A DNA stretch of 64,000 nucleotides from Ignelater luminosus (lineage: Eukaryota; Arthropoda; Insecta; Coleoptera; Elateridae), in the NCBI GenBank assembly GCA_011009095.1, contig VTPC01000674.1:561917-625916 (forward strand), given 5' to 3'. Of this stretch, positions 1 to 29,182 are shown in pieces. The translations under genes and the position numbers were made by a program. The notes under the pieces are model-generated. The model ran no database searches, was not told where the DNA came from, and saw only the letters and a program-made list of their open reading frames with translations. Positions within the stretch are counted from its first letter, which is position 1; every line of letters begins with the position of its first letter.

Positions 1-292
1 TTATGACGACGAGTAACGAACCGTTATACCTTGTGGAAATATAGCTTCTATGATGAGTACTGTAAATAATCAGGTGACAAATTATTTTTCTGTTCGTGTT
101 TAAATTTCTCAATTTGAAATAAGCTCGCAGCCAAATATAGATACGGGTTATCTGATACACATTTTGCTACTTCGGCCCAAACCGGCTTAATCGATTAAAT
201 TTTTTTCGAAATAGGCGACTCACATGTATTAATGATTCGGCTAGTCAGTGTATGTACCTATTTATAATTTCTCTTCTTAAGGACGTATACTA

Positions 293-1600
293 GGTCTGTT
301 CAAAAAGTATCGCGAATTTTGAATTTCCGCGGGTTACGTATATTCGATTTTTTTGTGGCGTTATGTTGGTACTCATGTCTCTCACTTATGCCGACAAGTT
401 CGGCCATTTTGAATGTTCAGTTAATTTTTGACAGCTGTTTTGCTTGGACGTGTTTTGGCTCGTCTTCGATTTTTGCCTATTCCAAAAAATGGATCAAAGA
501 ATCTGTATCAAATTTTGTGTGAAAAACAAAATTAAGTGCGCGGACGCATTCCGAATGTTGACTGTGGCATATGGTGAAGCTACCTTGGACCGAAGCAACG
601 TTTATCGGTGGTACAAAATGTTCTCAGAGGGCTGAGAAAATGAGAACGCCGAAGAACATGCCGGACGCCCGAGCACGTCAACAGCAGACGAAAACATTGA
701 TGAAGTGAAGAAAATAGTATTGACCAATCGTCGAATCGCCGTTAGAGAAGTTGCTGAGGACCTAAACATATCGATTGGCTTGTGCCATTCGATTTTTACC
801 AATGATTTGGGCATGAGACGGTCGCCGCGAAATTCGTACCAAAATTGCTCAATTTCGACCAAAAACAGCATCGTATTAACATTGCTAAGGAGCTGTTGGA
901 CTCTGTCCGCGACGACCCAAATTTGCTCCAGAGGGTCATAACTGGTGACGAATCATGGGTTTATGGTTATGACGTGGAAACCAAAGCTCAATCATCCCAA
1001 TGGAAGCTGCCGCACGAGCCAAGACCGAAAAAAGCTCGCCAAGTTCGGTCTAATGTGAAGGTTTTGCTTACAGTTTTCTTCGATTGCAGGGGCGTGGTGC
1101 ATCATGAGTTCTTTCCACAGGGTAGAACGGTCAATAAGGAATATTACCTGCAAGTTATGCGCAATTTGCGCGAAGCAATCCGCCAGAAACGCCCGGATTT
1201 GTGGAAGAACAAAAATTGGCTTTTGCATCATGATAACGCCCCTGCTCACACATCGTTGCTTGTGCGCGAATTTTTGGCCAAAAACAACACACTAATGATG
1301 CCGCAACCACCGTATTCCCCAGACTTGCCCCCTTGTGATTTTTTCTTGTTCCCGAAACTGAAGAGGCCCATGAAAGGACGACGCTACGCTACGATTGAGG
1401 AGATAAAGACGGCATCGAAGGAGGAGCTGAACAAGATCACAAAAAATGGTTTTTTGAAGTGCTTCGAGGATTGGAAAAAACGTTGGCACAAGTGTATAAT
1501 ATCTGATGGGGATTACTTTGAAGGGGACAAAATAGATATTCATGAATAAATAAATAATTTTTGAAAAAACACAAAATTCGCGATACTTTTTGAACAGACC
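293..1600 (+). mobile_element. mariner (Tc1/mariner, DD34D) element, full length but broken
   Basis: Terminal inverted repeats of about 29-30 bp, starting GGTCTGTTCAAAAAGTATCG, occupy 292-321 and 1572-1601 and match exactly. The left end is preceded by TA, the expected mariner target site. At the right end the bases are TC, so one TA copy appears mutated. Between the repeats lies one transposase reading region in the sense orientation. The copy sits inside a Notch intron on the same strand. Perfect terminal repeats argue that the copy is not very old, although its coding region is already inactivated. Confidence 0.93.
489..1549 (+). pseudogene. mariner transposase pseudogene (1 nonsense, 1 frameshift)
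   Basis: Mariner transposases cut and paste their own DNA with a DD34D triad. The N terminus (ATG at 489) begins MDQRICIKF and carries the helix-turn-helix region. Reading is stopped by TGA at 633-635, right after FSEG, where related proteins have an arginine; a CGA to TGA change would explain it. The frame then resumes and shifts by one base near 820, inside GMRR, consistent with a 1-bp deletion. From 845 the frame is open to the stop at 1549. Catalytic residues are intact: TGDESW, HHDNAPAH, then 34 residues to the D of PPCDFF. The copy cannot encode a full protein without repair or readthrough. Confidence 0.92.
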
Positions 1601-4390
1601 TCGTATTATATACGAGGTGTTATTTTAAAACTAGACAGTGCAAATCATGGAAGATAAATTTAAATGTTTCACACTACTGATAGAACTCATAGAATTTGAA
1701 AATTGTCAAGTTGGTGCATTGTAGTTTCCAACGTTAAATCGCAAAATTTTATTTTATTTTGATAAGAACTGTCTTCCCAATGTCGCATTTTCACTTAAAA
1801 ATATCCATTTGCCAATTTATTACCACACAAACCTCGTTTAAACCAGATTTATACCTGAGGAATGCATGCACAGAATATAACGAGGTCATCTATGCATGGT
1901 TAACGCCCAAACAGGTAGACTTGATAAATATTTATATGAATAACCTTTTCTATTGCTATTTGCACTTTGAGGAGTAAAATAATTTTAAAATTAATAGAGT
2001 TGAAGTTTTATGTATTAATCAAGCACTGTCACGTTCTCATTCTCTTACGGGCGATGAGAATTAGAAAAAAAATATATATTTAACCAAAAATGAAATGTAC
2101 GTATCGCGGAAAGGTGAGGAGGTAATTGTAAAACAGAATCTTGTTATAGTTTTTCTTTTTTTCTCTTCCAATAATTACTGTTTTACTATAAAACGAATGA
2201 ATGGTGAATGTTAATTAAAACGTTCAAGATGTTAAATAGAAGGTGTTGTTGAGTTTCTCGCAGCGCTCCTATTTTGCATTTATAACATAAATAAATGTGT
2301 ACATGCTTAGATGATTGACAGTCAGTGGAGACCAAAAACCACTTTAATATTTCTACGAGCCCGTTCGTATTATTTATTGTTTTTATTTGCAAGTGCAAGT
2401 TATAAATAAAACGATCGACTTTTAGAGCGTGGGGTAAACGACACTTTCTATTTGCTAGTTTGCAGTTATCCATATTAGAATGCTGTGCAATATAGAAAGG
2501 TGAAATGATCCACTTAAGAAACAATTATTATTTGTAGATCATTTCCTTCTAATGTACCTATTATCCCAAATCTTTTATCTGCAGAAAGATAAAATTACAA
2601 TTTTAAGAAAACTAACAATTGTACATCAAATTAGCAATAAAAATATGTATATATGTAGGCCTATAAGGTACATAATTTTACTTACTATTTTGCTTAAAAG
2701 ATTTTACTTGATGAAACATCTTTACCTCATCAATTTGTTAATTTGTTGTTTTAATGAAAGGTAATAAGTCAGTTAATATAATAATTATGCTGTTAGAGGA
2801 TTCTAATGAATAATTAATAATGTAGTTACGTAATCATCAAACAGGTGTAAATATAGACGTTTACTTATTAATAAATAAAACACGAGAAAATACCGTTATT
2901 GCAAAGATTGATAGAACTTCGGAACTTCAGAGTGTTTTTTCAAAAAAGTTTCGGTATATCCCAATGTTAGAGGAAAAAAAAGACAAATGCATCATTTATC
3001 ATTTGAAAAAAGTCTTAGAAAATAAATTCATTTTATGTATTATTATTTATCTTCTTTTTTCCCAAAGAGTTCTCTCCGATTTGTGGGAAAGCATTTTTAA
3101 TTAATCTAAAGGCCAAAAGTTCCTTATTTCTTAAACCACCCTTCCCTGCTGTTTTTGTTTCTCTTGTTAACGTCTTTATTTAGCTCCTTTTTAGCTATTC
3201 CTTAGTTATTTTTGGAAATTGGTCATTTGAATCTTAATATGGTATGATATTTTTGTACGATGTTTCGATTTCTCTGAAATAGTCTGTCAACCACTTTTCA
3301 ACTTTCATTAGGCAAATTTTGTCGTGTATAGTTGAATTTATTATTAATGAATACAGTTTGTAAAATACTAATTACTTTAATTAATCGAAGATTGACACGT
3401 GTAGACGATGCCTAGAGTGATTTCTCATCAATAGTTAAGGCAGTACCTAATAATCCAATCTTTATTTAGAAAAAATCCATATAATTCTTTATCCATAAAT
3501 TATGCATAAAGACACTCATTAAATACACAGATAAGTATCTAAAAGATAGAACGCCACAAAAAATGGAATATATTGAACAGGGACTTGAATCTTCAAATTT
3601 ATTCTTCTAATTAGATGTAAGTTACTAGCGATTGATGTTATTAAAATTATTTTGTTATTTTTTTAATGTATTTTTGTTCTTTTTTATATATAACTAAACT
3701 GTATTTTCGTATCCAAAGTATAACGTTTGTAAATACGCATTGTTTGTAATTAAAATTAGTTTTTGAAAATTCTTTCCAATTGTTAAACCGCCAAAAGGTC
3801 ACTGTCTTGATTTTCTCATAATTAAGAATCCATTTATTTTATTGCAGTTTTTTTTTCTTTAAATGCAAGTTCTATTCACAAATTAGATGTAAGAGATAAC
3901 TTTTATATGTGGTCAAACTTGATCCGAAAGCTATAAAACGTTTGTAGGATCGTAAACGTTGAAGGTTCCTAACCTATGGCCGCAACGAAAACATAGTTTG
4001 CATATAATTAACTCCTTAAAAAAGTTTTTTTGAAGGTTGAGTAATAATATTACGGGCAATATCTTTATGGTCCTGTTATTCTATTTTTGGCAAGTTCGGT
4101 TCCTCATTTACATCATTTATTTTATAATTAAATTATATAATTTCAATAATAAATTGGAATCCAATTAAATTAACTTTGTGTGCGGTTATGTTTCGAAGTT
4201 ATTTTAATACAATCTCTTGTGGTCAAAACATATTGAAATTGCTTTATGCAAATAAGAACATGTTTACATAGTTGTTGGTACATTATGTAATGTTTTGATA
4301 AGGTTGTTCACTAATAATAAAAACAATTTATTTCAATGTGCAATAAAAACTACTAGAATAAAACTAATATTTTATTTTTTTCTTTTTTAG

Positions 4391-22688
<18,298 letters not shown>

Positions 22689-22910
22689 GTGTTAAGGACA
22701 CAGTGTTAAAAAACCAATGTCCTACTTACCATTAACAATGGTAAGTTATTTGGTTAAGGTAACATGTATGGGGTTTATATGTTTTTAGATCTCACTTTAT
22801 TTGTATTCTTAAAAAAATGGTGTATTTTGTTATTTCATTATTTTTTTTATGTAAGTAGTATCTTTCCTAGAAACTTTAAACTGAAAAGATTAACTGTTAA
22901 ATAAGATATA

Positions 22911-23493
22911 CAGTGGTGTGCAAAAAGTGGGCATGAGAAAAAATATATATAAAAGTGATTTGTTGGAATTTTTTGATTTTTCATAAGTGAAAATACAACC
23001 GAAAATTATTGATCAAAATTTTACGCTAGTCTCTACCTGTGTGATTTTAGAAGACCGACAAAGACATAACCCTTCTGTAAATATTTAACAGTTCTGAGTG
23101 AAATTAATTTTTTGTTTTTTGTTATAAATACAAAAAGTTTTCACACTTGGAAAATCACATTTTTTGAACATGAAAATCTTTTTCACTTCAAATGTCACTT
23201 TTATAAAGTGAAAAGCTACAAAATTGTATTTGTATTATTCATGTAGAAACCTATTCCTAATAAACAAAATTTAAAGGTATTGCACAGTTTGCCTCTGTGA
23301 ATTATATTAATTCTTACTCATTATAAATAAATATTTATGGTCGCTTTTTTGTTTATAACTTATATAATATTAGAAGTAAACACAATTAACTTCAAAATAA
23401 ACAAGTACTTAGTACTTGTGTCAAATAAAATAAATATTTAACATTGTTATTATTTGTATTTTTTCTTAATGCCAATATTTTTTCTCAGCACTG
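22911..23493. repeat. possible Tc1/mariner-type MITE in Notch 3' UTR
   Basis: The left end reads TA-CAGTGGTGTGCAAAAAG and the right end, reversed, reads TA-CAGTGCTGAGAAAAAATA. Both are flanked by TA. Only about six terminal bases plus a nearby GAGAAAAAATAT block agree, so the ends are diverged. The left end has the typical look of a Tc1-like terminus. No transposase is present. Confidence 0.4.
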
Positions 23494-23852
23494 TAAATAT
23501 ATTGGAAATATTTATGTAAAATGTTTTGTTAACTAAGACTTCCCAGCAAGATTAATTTAGTTTATCTCTGATAAATTTATATAAAGCGAGTTAAAACACC
23601 TTAACCACTGTTGTTTCAGTTTTCTGTTATAATTGTTACTACATTTTAAACAATTGACGACAGTATTTTATTTTCACATTTCTATTCAGTATTGCCAAGC
23701 ATTCGTCATGTGCCTTGACACTTGTTAATTTTAAACGTGTTGTAATATTTAAAGAAATCTCTTCTTGTAAATAGTTCACTATGTATTGTTAGTTTACATA
23801 AATATTAATTGTAGGTTAATGCCAGATAATGTTTCTATAATAAATTAATTAG

Positions 23853-23946
23853 TAATTAAGAAAGTGCATGACAAAGAGCAATAAACTTAGACAAAGTCGA
23901 TATTTTAAATAGAATATTTTTTAAATATTTGGCACTTTCTTAATTA
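23853..23946. repeat. perfect 15-bp stem-loop in Notch 3' UTR
   Basis: TAATTAAGAAAGTGC at 23853-23867 is exactly reverse-complemented at 23932-23946, leaving a 64-base AT-rich loop. In the Notch mRNA it could form a long stem. It may equally be a small mobile-element remnant. Confidence 0.5.
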
Positions 23947-24696
23947 TAAACAATATAGTCGATATTGCATTGTATGATGCAAGATAAACACTCCATACAA
24001 ATTCCAGGATTATTTTTGAACAGCTTTATATTAAGAGAATATTTATATATGTATATTATAAGAAACTCAACATATTCCAGAAATCTCATACAAAAGTGTC
24101 TTACATGTCTGTGATTCTTATGTAATTTATACAATGTTTTAACATCTTTTCTAAAATATTAGTGGTTGATATATAATTACAGTAGTTACGTAAGTTTTTC
24201 CTTTTTATATCAAGTAAATAATCTTTTTAGAAATCTTGACAAATTTTTTATATAATTTAGAATTTGTATGTTTTCTGGATCTTTGTGTAATTATAAATAT
24301 TTTGTTTTAAGGGACATTCCAAATTTACGACCAAATATATTTGATATATTTATTTTTGTAAAATACAATTTTTTCCTCTTCACAGAAATTCGTTTTAAAT
24401 ATTTCTGTATTATTTTAAATTGTCATTGGATAAGCATCAATTGTGTATTGTACATTTATAAAATCAGTTTAAAAATCAAACTGGTTTTAAATGATTTTAG
24501 TAAGTTTTCTATGTAAAAAGTACTGATTTAGGTAATTTGTTTTTAATTATTAAGTATTATGATTTATTATATTATTACACTTAGTTCTCCATGTAGTTCA
24601 GGTGTCGCATGCTTACAGCATTAAATAAGAATATCTTATATTGTAGATTTAGTCAGAATGCATCATCCTTGTACTATATACATTATAATTTGGATA

Positions 24697-24702
24697 AATA
24701 AA
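24697..24702 (+). promoter_or_regulatory. poly(A) signal AATAAA, probable Notch transcript end
   Basis: A canonical hexamer in GGATAAATAAACTG, about 2 kb after the Notch stop and just before a TTAA-flanked transposon. Earlier hexamers (for example near 23880) could be alternative sites. Confidence 0.5.
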
Positions 24703-24908
24703 CTGATTTTATAATAATTGCTTCCTTATTTCATTATGTAAATTTAAAACAACTTCTCTTTTCTTATGGTTTGAGATTTTCAAATTTATTGCGGTAAAAA
24801 CCTTTCCAATTCAGTTTTAACTGAGTTAATGTTTTGTTAGTTGAGTTCTCTTAACACCATCATTACTGAAATTAATCATTTAAGGAAATAACCAAGTCTA
24901 TTAATTAA

Positions 24909-25786
24909 CCCTTGTCCAGGCAAGGTAGGTCCAATGGACCTGGCGCCCATTTTACTTTGTCTTATTTTCTAAAATATTCGTCTTAGGATAATGAGCGCTT
25001 ATGACTTCTAAGAATACCTTAGATAGTGTTATCAGTTAGTCAAATATTTTAATTTATATTTAGTAGATGAAAAAAATGATTATTACATAACCGGGCGAGG
25101 TGGGTCCATTGGACCCTCCTTACATTTCTATTAATTATAAACAATTCTCTGTAAATTATGTTTATCTTTTGTTGTAAGTTTCAAATGACAATATTAGTGG
25201 TAATTACGGTGAATATTGTAGAATGCAAAATAATGAAATCAACTGAATTGATATTTTTTAGATGTCAGTGTACTGAAATACAAAAATAAACCGTCCCCTT
25301 ATAAAAATTGCAAATGTTGAGAGTTTTTAAAATAATTTTGAAAAGTGTATGTCTGGTAGTGTATCAAATAAAATGCAAGGCTAATTGATACTTTTTATTG
25401 TGCCTCTGCTGCTCTTTTAGGTAAATTACGTTATATTCTTGGGTTTTAAAAGTTTTACAATATTATGTCAAATAAAAGAAGACATGAATTTAGAAAAATC
25501 ACGTACAAGTTATAAAATTTGTGACTTTGTACAAAAATTATACAGAAATGAAAAATACCCAATACAAAAATATGGTTTCTGAGTTTCTGATGCTTTTCTA
25601 CGTAAATTAGGTTATACGATTTTGCAGAATTATATCGAACCAGGGAAGATACTTACTTCTAGTCATCTTAAATAATAATTGTTTTTATCTTATTTAATTA
25701 CCCGTGTATGCAATACTAACAAAAAGTACCACACAAACTTTATAATGCAACGGTAACGTAACTAAAATACGTTGCCTGGATAAGAG
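24909..25786. mobile_element. piggyBac-like non-autonomous element
   Basis: It is flanked on both sides by TTAA (24905-24908 and 25787-25790), the piggyBac target. The ends are CCCTTGTCCAGGCAAGGTA and, reversed from the right, CTCTTATCCAGGCAACGTA, which agree at 16 of 19 positions. Two internal palindromes, GGTCCAATGGACC (24928-24940) and GGGTCCATTGGACCC (25102-25116), resemble the subterminal motifs of piggyBac-like elements. No transposase frame is present, so this 878-bp copy depends on a source in trans. It lies directly downstream of Notch. Confidence 0.85.
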
Positions 25787-25790
25787 TTAA

Positions 25791-26863
25791 AAATTAAGTA
25801 TTATTGTTTCAAATCTTATTCAGGGTGTTCCAACGGTCTGTGCTTGGAGGATAACATCATTATTTGTAGGAATATAAAAACTGTTGCTCAGAAAAATTGT
25901 ATCTTATAAACCTTGTCACTTGTAACGATTTGTCGCTATACATAGCGACTTTTCATGAAACTGCGACGTAGTGGTGATGACATTTTATCATATTCGTTTA
26001 TTTAAAAACCAAATCTACCACATTATGATGGCAATACTGCGGGTAACATCTGTCAAAACTCAAAACCTTACTGGCAAGTGTCTGCTTTTAAAACTTAACA
26101 TATCTGTTTGCTTTCCTTATTATAAAAACAAAACAGGTAAATTCGCAACGCGTTTGCACTCGAAGTGAGTGTTGTGTTTTCTGACGGAATAGAAGTCGGA
26201 ACGTCCCCAGATGTATTTTATAGATTTCAGATGTAGCGTAAGATTTTCTGAAATGCACACGTACAGCTCCGAAAATGCTAGGTCACCAGAGTATTCCCTC
26301 TCTAGTACTCTATGTACGAAAACGCACAAAAGCGTGCGATATCGCGTTGTATGCCAGACCAACGTATTTCCCCATGACTTGGCCTCTGAGATGCAATGGC
26401 TACTGGAAAACGGCAAATACCCGGCTGCGAAAGGATGCCGAAACATAAGGGCGGAGTATCGTTGCTGAGGAGTCGCAATAGATGTCGATGCCTGTTTTGT
26501 CCTGGAAAAGAAAGTGGTTGCAATACCAATGATGTATAAGTATCGTTGAGCATTGCAGTTAATTCACTATCCATCGCCTGTGCTCGCGCGAGCTCGCGCG
26601 AGCTCGTCAGATTAGATGTGTTTAACCATCCTGTATAGCTTCGACAGGGAGCGAATATTAGAACAGCCGACGTCATAAGGCTTATTCATTAGTTAGTTCA
26701 GAGCGGTTCAGAACTGAAAAATTATCCAAAACCAGATTATCTGTGTATTATGGACGGGTTCCCATAAACCTTACACCATAAAAATAATCTAGAAATCGTA
26801 ATGGTGCATACACAGCTGCTGATACGCAGCAAAGTTGTAAACAACTAATCAAGCGATAATAAA
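25791..26863. other. intergenic, with CpG/GC-rich patch 26140-26690
   Basis: The first 350 bp are AT-rich and featureless. From about 26140 to 26690 CpG density and GC rise sharply. This part includes a tandem GCTCGCGCGA motif at 26581-26605, which is itself palindromic. Overlapping open frames on both strands (26211-26468 +, 26302-26676 -) show no recognisable domain. A promoter of an unannotated transcript or a decayed transposon would both fit. Confidence 0.4.
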
Positions 26864-27012
26864 AAGAGATCGAAAAAATCTATCGTGGTCACTCACGGAT
26901 TCTATGTTCGTTCTAATTGATTTTTTGCGATACAAATTTTTTAATGTATCGTATAAAAATTTCGATTAGTAACGAACATGCGTCAATAAAGATAAATTCA
27001 CGAGTATGTTTA
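26864..27012. repeat. palindromic Tc1-type MITE, copy 1
   Basis: This unit resembles the element at 49942-50118 in reverse orientation. Both carry GATC(A/G)AAAAAA(T)CTATC near an end, a TTGCGATnCAAATTTTT centre and a flanking (T/C)CTAAT...GATTAG inverted pair. The ends are worn. It is close to the transposon nest at 27535. Confidence 0.6.
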
Positions 27013-27911
27013 GAATAGTTCTAAGCTGTTTAATGACGTCATAGCTGTCCAATAACCACAACCTTATGAAAAACCTATGGTAAACTAGTAAAAAGTTTGA
27101 TTTCACAGCAGGGATCACTAAAATATTAAATAAGATCGTAACAACGAAAAGCGATTCTAAACTAGTCTTCCAACAAAACCTATTTTTGGCACTTTTTCAA
27201 ACTTCGCTTTACTTTTTGAGGTCGCAGTTCAAGCAGAAACCGTAAAATTCTGTCTGTCACCGAACACCCGGCTAATTTATGAATAAAGCAAAATTATCTA
27301 ACAGGTGCGATTTTATAACTATTTATCTTACAAAAAGTAACAGGGGGGAAGGAGCATTTGCATTTATTATTCATAAGCATAGTTGGGATGTTTTAGGTCG
27401 AAATTCAAAAATCAACTCTCACCAACGAAGTAGGCAGGTCATACCGCCGCACGGACCGAATCACAAACAATGCATGTGTTGCAATAGCCGCATGTGCGAG
27501 ACTAGTGTGAGGCAAAAACCTAAAATGTCCGGACCCCAGGCAGAACACTCGCGTCATTTATACGTCGAAATAAGGTTTGCTTATACGTCAGCGTGACGCG
27601 ATGTTTGAGGTAGAAAAGATGTTAATAAAACGTAACAATGCCAGCGTTAAACTGACGTCAGTACTAGACGTGTCAATGACGTTGCAATATATACGTCTCA
27701 AAGACGTCAAAAATACAGCTCATGATTAAAGCGGTACACGCAGACGCCCGCCATAGGCGGGTATGACAAATTTAATGTAACAATATAAATGAATTTGTAT
27801 TTTTAAGTCATCAGTCATTTTTCAATTAAGAAATAAATGAAAGAACATAACATTTAAATTTTTAATTAAATAATGACTGATAACCTAGGAAAGAACAAAT
27901 TCATTTATTTA

Positions 27912-29182
27912 CCAGGTGTATACCTATGAAATGAGACTTTTTTTTTCAATTTTAAACGTTTATTAACAAAAAATGGTTACAAATTTAATCTTCAAAATAA
28001 TAGCCATCGCTAGCGACACATTTTACCCATCTCTCAGGCAATTTGTGAATGCCGCGGCAAAAAAATTGGCCGTCTTTGGCCGCAAACCAATCATCGAGCC
28101 ATTTTTTGGCTTCTTCGTGAGAATTGAAGCGCTGCTCGGAAAGTGCGTGGCCCATCGATGCAAACAAATGATAATCGGAAGGCGCCAAGTCTGGTGAGTA
28201 AGCCGCATGCACCAGCGGTTCCCAATCGTACGTCTCCACCAATTTCCGGGTCGCTCTTGTTCGATGTGGTGGTGCATTGTCATCAAGAAAAATTACTTTG
28301 TGACGCCGATCGGCATATTCTGGGCGTTTTCGGTGAATAGCGCTGTTCAAATCGGCCAATTGTCGTTGGTAGCGTGCACCGTCAACTGTTTCACCTGGTT
28401 TTAATAGCTCGTACCAAATCATACCATGCTGATCCCAGAAAACACACAGCATTGCCTTGCGGCCGAAGCGATTTGGTTTGGCCGTTGATTTTGGCTTGTG
28501 GCCGGGCGGACCATACGATCGTTTACGCTTGGGATTGGAGAAATACACCCGTAACGATTCGATGCAAAAAAGACTTCCTTTTGAACCGGGAGAGCAGCAT
28601 TTCACAAGTGGTTTTTCGGTTCTCTTGCTGCCTTTCGGTCAGTTCATGCGGCACCCATCTTCCGACCTTTAAAATCATGCCCATGTCTTTCAAACGTTTG
28701 CAAATGGTTTTTTGGGTCACTCCCAACTGCTCTGCCATCATTTCTTGCGTTTGACCATCATCTTCATTCAACAATGCTTGCAATTCGGTGTCCTCAAACT
28801 TTTTCGGTGGCCGGCCACGTTCCTCGTTCTCCACGCTAAAATCACCACTTCGGAATTTTTCAAACCACCTGAAGCACTGTGCTCTGCTTAGAGCATGTCC
28901 ACCGTAAGCTTCTATAAGCATTTGATGAGCTTGAGAAGCGTTTTTCTTCAATTGATAACAGAAAATCAACGATGTCCGCAAATCGTAGTTTGAAGGCACG
29001 AAATTCGACATTTTTAAGTGCGAAAAAAATGCGTTGTTGTATGAAACATCACAAACAATGAATTGAATATTGTTGACAGATGACAGACGAAAAAAATAAG
29101 ACATTTGGGACAGTTTAAAAATACTCCTAGCGACATCTGTGGTCTAATAGCTGAAAGTCTCATTTCATAGGTATACACCTGG
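27912..29182 (-). mobile_element. mauritiana-type (Mos1-like) mariner, 1271 bp
   Basis: The ends CCAGGTGTATACCTATGAAA are perfect 29-bp inverted repeats at 27912-27940 and 29154-29182, flanked by TA at 27910-27911 and 29183-29184. Length, terminal CCAGGTGTA and protein sequence all fit the mauritiana group that includes Mos1. Intact ends and target duplication suggest recent insertion, but the transposase carries a disabling deletion. It lies antisense to FAM91A1 and Notch. Confidence 0.95.
27985..29011 (-). pseudogene. Mos1-like mariner transposase, first catalytic Asp deleted
   Basis: The reading frame starts MSNFVPSNYD at 29011 and is close to Mos1 throughout, including WVPHELTERQ and KRKSFLHRIVTG. 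Immediately after VTG, near 28544-28549, about 14 bases expected from the family (coding for the start of DEKW) are missing. This removes the first aspartate of the DD34D triad and shifts the frame. The second frame then continues from YFSNPKRKRSYG to the stop at 27985, with FLDDNAPPH and SPDLAPSDYHLF intact and spaced 34 residues apart. Apart from this single lesion the coding region looks preserved, so the copy is a recent but dead one. Confidence 0.93.

Larger units (their letters stand above)
1..4390 (+). other. Notch intron (3' part), upstream of first visible exon
   Basis: The first recognisable Notch exon opens at 4391 with two bases of a split codon in the middle of EGF repeat 11. The exons for the signal peptide and EGF1-10 must therefore lie left of the window, and this stretch is the end of a large intron. 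It contains a mariner copy (293-1600). The remaining 2.8 kb is AT-rich, and I see no coding exon, RNA gene or clear repeat. It ends in a pyrimidine-rich acceptor at 4370-4390. Confidence 0.75.
22689..24725 (+). other. N: Notch 3' UTR (inferred extent)
   Basis: AT-rich sequence without coding potential follows the Notch stop. Canonical AATAAA hexamers occur several times; the last strong one before the piggyBac-like element is at 24697-24702, so the transcript probably ends near 24715-24730. The interval contains a possible Tc1-like MITE (22911-23493) and a perfect 15-bp stem (23853-23946). The UTR limits are inferred, not observed. Confidence 0.6.

Noticed and set aside
26302..26676. 124-codon minus-strand open frame
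   Set aside because: No domain, no family resemblance, overlaps equally long frames on the other strand; the CpG-rich composition alone lowers stop frequency.
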